NCBI GenBank assembly: GCA_016785225.1
Contig: JAFBJZ010000222.1
Location: forward strand, 62,001-126,000
From: Psettodes erumei
Taxonomy: Eukaryota; Chordata; Actinopteri; Pleuronectiformes; Psettodidae
Direction: 5' to 3'
Length of the DNA: 64,000 nucleotides
The translations under genes were made by a program, and so were the position numbers. This document shows, in pieces, positions 60,901-64,000 of the stretch. The first letter of the stretch is position 1; each line of letters begins with the position of its first letter. Under the pieces are notes generated by a model. The model was not told the DNA's origin. It did no database searches and saw only the letters and a program-made list of their open reading frames with translations.

Positions 60901-63726
60901 CCAAAGCAAACCCTGTGCCACCTGTGTGATATCCCTGTCACTATGTACTAGAGAATACAAGTTCAAGATAACATTGTAATGCTGGTAATCACTATGTAAA
61001 ATGGCTATATAAAACTCCATGAACACATTTTGAATATTTGCAATTCAAAAGATTTGTTCTTACCTGTTTTTGCAAAATACACACAAAGCATAATGCATAC
61101 ACTAGCCCACATACAATGGTGGCGAGGAGGAAGTGAAAGGCAGTTTCAGAATGATCAAACTGTGGAGCAGCTGTCTGACTACAACTCAACAACTTTTACT
61201 GCAGTAAATGAAAAGCAGAAAAAAGGAATATGATCTGAGCAGCTGCCACCCTCCTCTGCTAGTTTAAACATGGTGTGAGACAACTGCATGCAGTTGTCAG
61301 CCCATAAAGGCTGATCTTTAACACACTCTAATACAACTGAAAAAGACCATGCTTACTGCTAACTGCTTATTTGTCACCAAATGATTTCCAATAATCAAGC
61401 CAGAAAGAGTAGCATGATGAGAAATGATGATGACAGACAAAACTGGAATTGAATCCAAACTATTATCTGCAGAAAAAAGTGCTGACTACCCAGATGTGAA
61501 ATGAAAGGCAGTTTATTTATTATTTCTCCAACTGAAAATTTTTCCATGTCTGTAAATTCTCACAAAAGTTACACTAATTCTTCTCAAATCACAACTGGCT
61601 AAAGATATGCCTTGATGTATGCTATTCAATTACGATGAATAGTAGTTGAAAACTCACTATATATACTACTACCAAATGAACTATAGCTTCCAATAGTTTA
61701 TAACAACAAAAATATCAACTCATCTCCTGCTCTTTTACCCACTGACGACTGCTTAAAGTAAGAATTCCTTGATCCAACAGCCAGCAGAGTGAGGGAGTCT
61801 CCATTTCCATTGTTTGCTAATCGTTACATCATTTTTGAGCATAGCGTGGGAGGGAAAGGCAACAGTAAGGGAGCTGGGGGCAAATCAATAACTTCAATAA
61901 CCTGGCACAGCTGCTGAATGTGGAAAGTGAAGGAAGAGAAACCGGCTCAGGAAGATCCAAGACTCCTTCTACACTGTTCAGAGCAGGGAGTCAGTTCACC
62001 AGACCAGGAACTCCATGCATTTGCTCACCAGAATGACTGGTACTGTCGACTCACTTTTTGGGGGCTTTTTGTTCCACAATTTGAGATGCAAGCAGAATCT
62101 AACAGAATATTGTTGCTGCATTTGCATTATACTGGTACTAGTGTCTATCTAACTGACTTGAGCTTGCACAGAGAGGGTGCGCTCCCTTTCCAACAAAATG
62201 GATGAGTTGGTAGCCTACTTGACATATCATCAGTCTCAGTGTGTGTGGAGCCTATTATCTTCCAAAACTCATTTTACAGTACATGTTGAGAGTCACTTGA
62301 ATGCATAATTTTCCTTCATGAGGAAACTTTAGCAATGATAACTGGAGGAGGCAGTGGTTTCACAGCTGAAACTGCTTTTCAATCTGAAAATCAATTTCAG
62401 AAACACATTTTGGTGGGTTTTCTGCAAATGTACCAACAATCAGCTGCAATATAAATAATAATACTACATAAGACACTCTTGGGAGTAGTGACCTCAGCTT
62501 TGCCGTTTTGGCTTCACAATCCGTCCAGTTTAATTTTTTATATACCAAAGACAGGGTCACAAAGCAAAGTAGCTATTTAGCACTGAAAACAGTTTATCAG
62601 ACATTGTGTTGACTTCTATGATTAAAAACACTGTTTCATATCAAGTTATAAAGTGTTACCTAATGACAACGCAAACAGAAAATAGAATCACACATGGACA
62701 GAGGGAATTGAAAAGAATAATTGCAGTTGCAAGCACTGGCGTATGATGAAGAAATGAAAGTGCTATAAACTTTACAGCACTTAACTGCCACTATATGACA
62801 ATTTTACACTTTACAGTGTCAAGGGTAGCAAAATGACAATAAAAGCTGAGAAGACTGCAAGCCTAAACATGAAGCCACAGCGTGTTTGTTTAAGAAACAC
62901 TGAACATTACTTCACAATGAAATTGGAAAAATAGAGCAACCCGATGAGGGACCATGATGAAGATTACTGGTTATGGAATTTTACAGGGTTTTTTTCAGTG
63001 CAGAACAGGGAGATCCTCCCCCTCTTTAAAACAACAATGATTTCACTTGCAAACCCAGCAACCATCTGGTCCAGATGGTGTCAAACCAGTTGTTCTGAAA
63101 AGCTGCTGACCAACTCTGTGGCAGTGTACATCATCTATTTACCCTGTTCTTGTCTGTGTCCAACATCCCTCAGGCTTGGAGCACATCATGTACTGTTCTG
63201 GTTCCTAATAAAACTCAGACTCAGGCACCAAAAGCCTTAAGGCCTGTGTTTGTCCAAGAGCAGCTGAGAAGTGCAACACTTTATCCACTCTAACAGGCTT
63301 GTTAATATGCTTCATTATATAATTTATATACATTATTTACATCTGCATGGGAAATTGCTTAAGATAACAACTTAATATGTTGGAAAGAAGGAAGTGGTTT
63401 TAAATATATTTTTAATGTAATTGTCTGCTCTCTGGTCGCCATAAATCAATTTATGCAGCTTTAGGTATCAATATAAAAATATGTAGCATATCCATCTTCA
63501 GTATTAAGCTTTGTGAGGACTTTTGTTGAGATCATAAATATGCAAACCAATCATATACTTACCAGTGTCTGCATCATTCCTTTAGAATGGGGAATGACCA
63601 CACGGAGGTCATTCTTGCGGCTGGTAGGGACCAGGCTGTTCCCAGGAGGTGGAAGAGGAGGAGGAGATTTGGACTGTATGATCTTTCCCAAGCTGTTTCC
63701 ACCAGGTGAGCCCAGAAAACCATTCA
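57954..63726 (-). CDS. mef2a: Myocyte enhancer factor 2A, C-terminal part, four exons, runs off the right edge
   Basis: MEF2A is a MADS-box transcription factor of muscle and neurons. Only the transactivation region is here. Exons (minus strand) are 63726-63563, 59959-59833, 59177-59075 and 58287-57954, with consistent phases and AG/GT borders. Recognised blocks in order: GNSLGKIIQSKSPPPLPPPG, then RKNDLRVVIPHSKGMMQTL; SNQRMSSSQSNQPLSTPVVS; DYSLSNAELSGFSSP and AAWQQHQLGP; NHNINIKAEPISPPRD, EMGRSPADSVSSSCSS and the terminus VKRMRMDSWVT. This ending, RMRMDxWVT, fits MEF2A rather than MEF2C (RMRLSEGWAT), and mctp2 next door agrees with human 15q26. IKAEPISP (58218-58241) keeps the phosphorylation-dependent sumoylation motif. 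The MADS and MEF2 domains lie beyond 64000. Confidence 0.92.
58430..58530. repeat. Short dispersed-repeat scrap in a mef2a intron
   Basis: 'tgtggtggaatgtaagtatg' followed by 'actcaaatgctgcacttta' resembles the common fish repeat 'gtggtggaatgtaactaagt...actcaagtactgtactt'. It is heavily decayed. Confidence 0.45.
60314..60341. repeat. (GATA)n microsatellite
   Basis: About seven tandem four-base units directly after a TA/CA tract. Confidence 0.9.
62970..63270 (+). mobile_element. Degraded LINE reverse-transcriptase fragment in a mef2a intron
   Basis: Two frames give PSGPDGVKPVVLKSC and then FLSVSNIPQAWSTSCTVLVP and KALRPV, matching the conserved 'GPDGV..', 'VP..WK...I.PVPKK' and 'RPVAL' blocks at the start of a CR1/L2/Rex-type reverse transcriptase. 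Stops and indels show that it is dead. It covers an earlier part of the same type of protein than the fragment at 42690-43500. Confidence 0.65.
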
Positions 63727-64000
63727 CTGAACAGAAAAAAGAGGAATACAAGGACATTTTTAGGGCTGAAAATAAGGCAATCTCAGAGGAACTGAGTGAC
63801 AGATTGACCACTGATTGATGGACAATATGAGCTTATCTACATGGTCAAGGAGTCACACTGCATGTATGATCTTTGCACTGTAACTCCATGTTAATATTTT
63901 TTTTTTCAAGGGATGTGTGCAGAGGTCTATGATATGATCTTTTCTTGCTGTGAGCGGAGAATGGAGCGACTACAGCTATATATTATACAAAAGGTAATAA

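Larger units (their letters stand above)
59960..63562. other. Large mef2a intron before the SNQRMSSSQ exon
   Basis: 3.6 kb. It holds a short TA tract (about 60280-60295), a GATA tetranucleotide repeat (about 60314-60341) and a LINE fragment (62970-63270). I looked on the minus strand for the 24-bp MEF2 beta exon (SEEEELEL) and did not find it. Confidence 0.6.

Overview
The window is nuclear DNA from a teleost fish, most likely a percomorph. It has intron-rich vertebrate genes, three intronless astacin-family hatching-enzyme genes of the teleost high choriolytic enzyme (HCE) type, and relics of repeat families typical of fish genomes. No bacterial, plasmid, CRISPR or tRNA/rRNA feature was seen.

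Layout. 1-8512 is intergenic, with simple repeats and one probable retroelement relic. 8513-15110 is a direct tandem array of a 2.8-kb unit, each unit holding one HCE gene on the + strand. The first copy is frameshifted. The second and third encode intact 260-residue zymogens that differ at only two residues. 15111-20441 is flanking DNA. 20442-47697 (minus strand) is the complete coding region of mctp2, which I reconstructed as 21 exons with consistent phases: 2610 bp, 869 residues. Its CpG-rich presumed promoter and untranslated first exon lie near 54.42-54.69 kb. 57954 to beyond the right edge (minus strand) is the 3' part of mef2a: four coding exons covering the C-terminal transactivation region. 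The MADS/MEF2 DNA-binding exons lie outside the window.

How the genes relate. The HCE genes encode secreted zymogens of the hatching gland that digest the egg envelope. mctp2 encodes an ER/endosomal C2-domain membrane protein, and mef2a a muscle and neuronal transcription factor. There is no operon-like logic. The mctp2-mef2a neighbourhood matches human 15q26, where both genes lie but several Mb apart.

Mobile DNA. Inside and around mctp2 I found a solo LTR with TG...CA ends and a perfect 5-bp target duplication, a degraded LINE, a Tc1/mariner relic with inverted ends, a 580-bp inverted-repeat MITE, a foldback element with 52-bp near-perfect arms, a probable tRNA-derived SINE and several dispersed-repeat fragments. 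A second LINE fragment lies in a mef2a intron.

The points most worth following up are the structure and broken first copy of the HCE array, the foldback element in mctp2 intron 9, the apparent absence of the MEF2 beta exon in mef2a, and the sharp 3' divergence of the third HCE gene.
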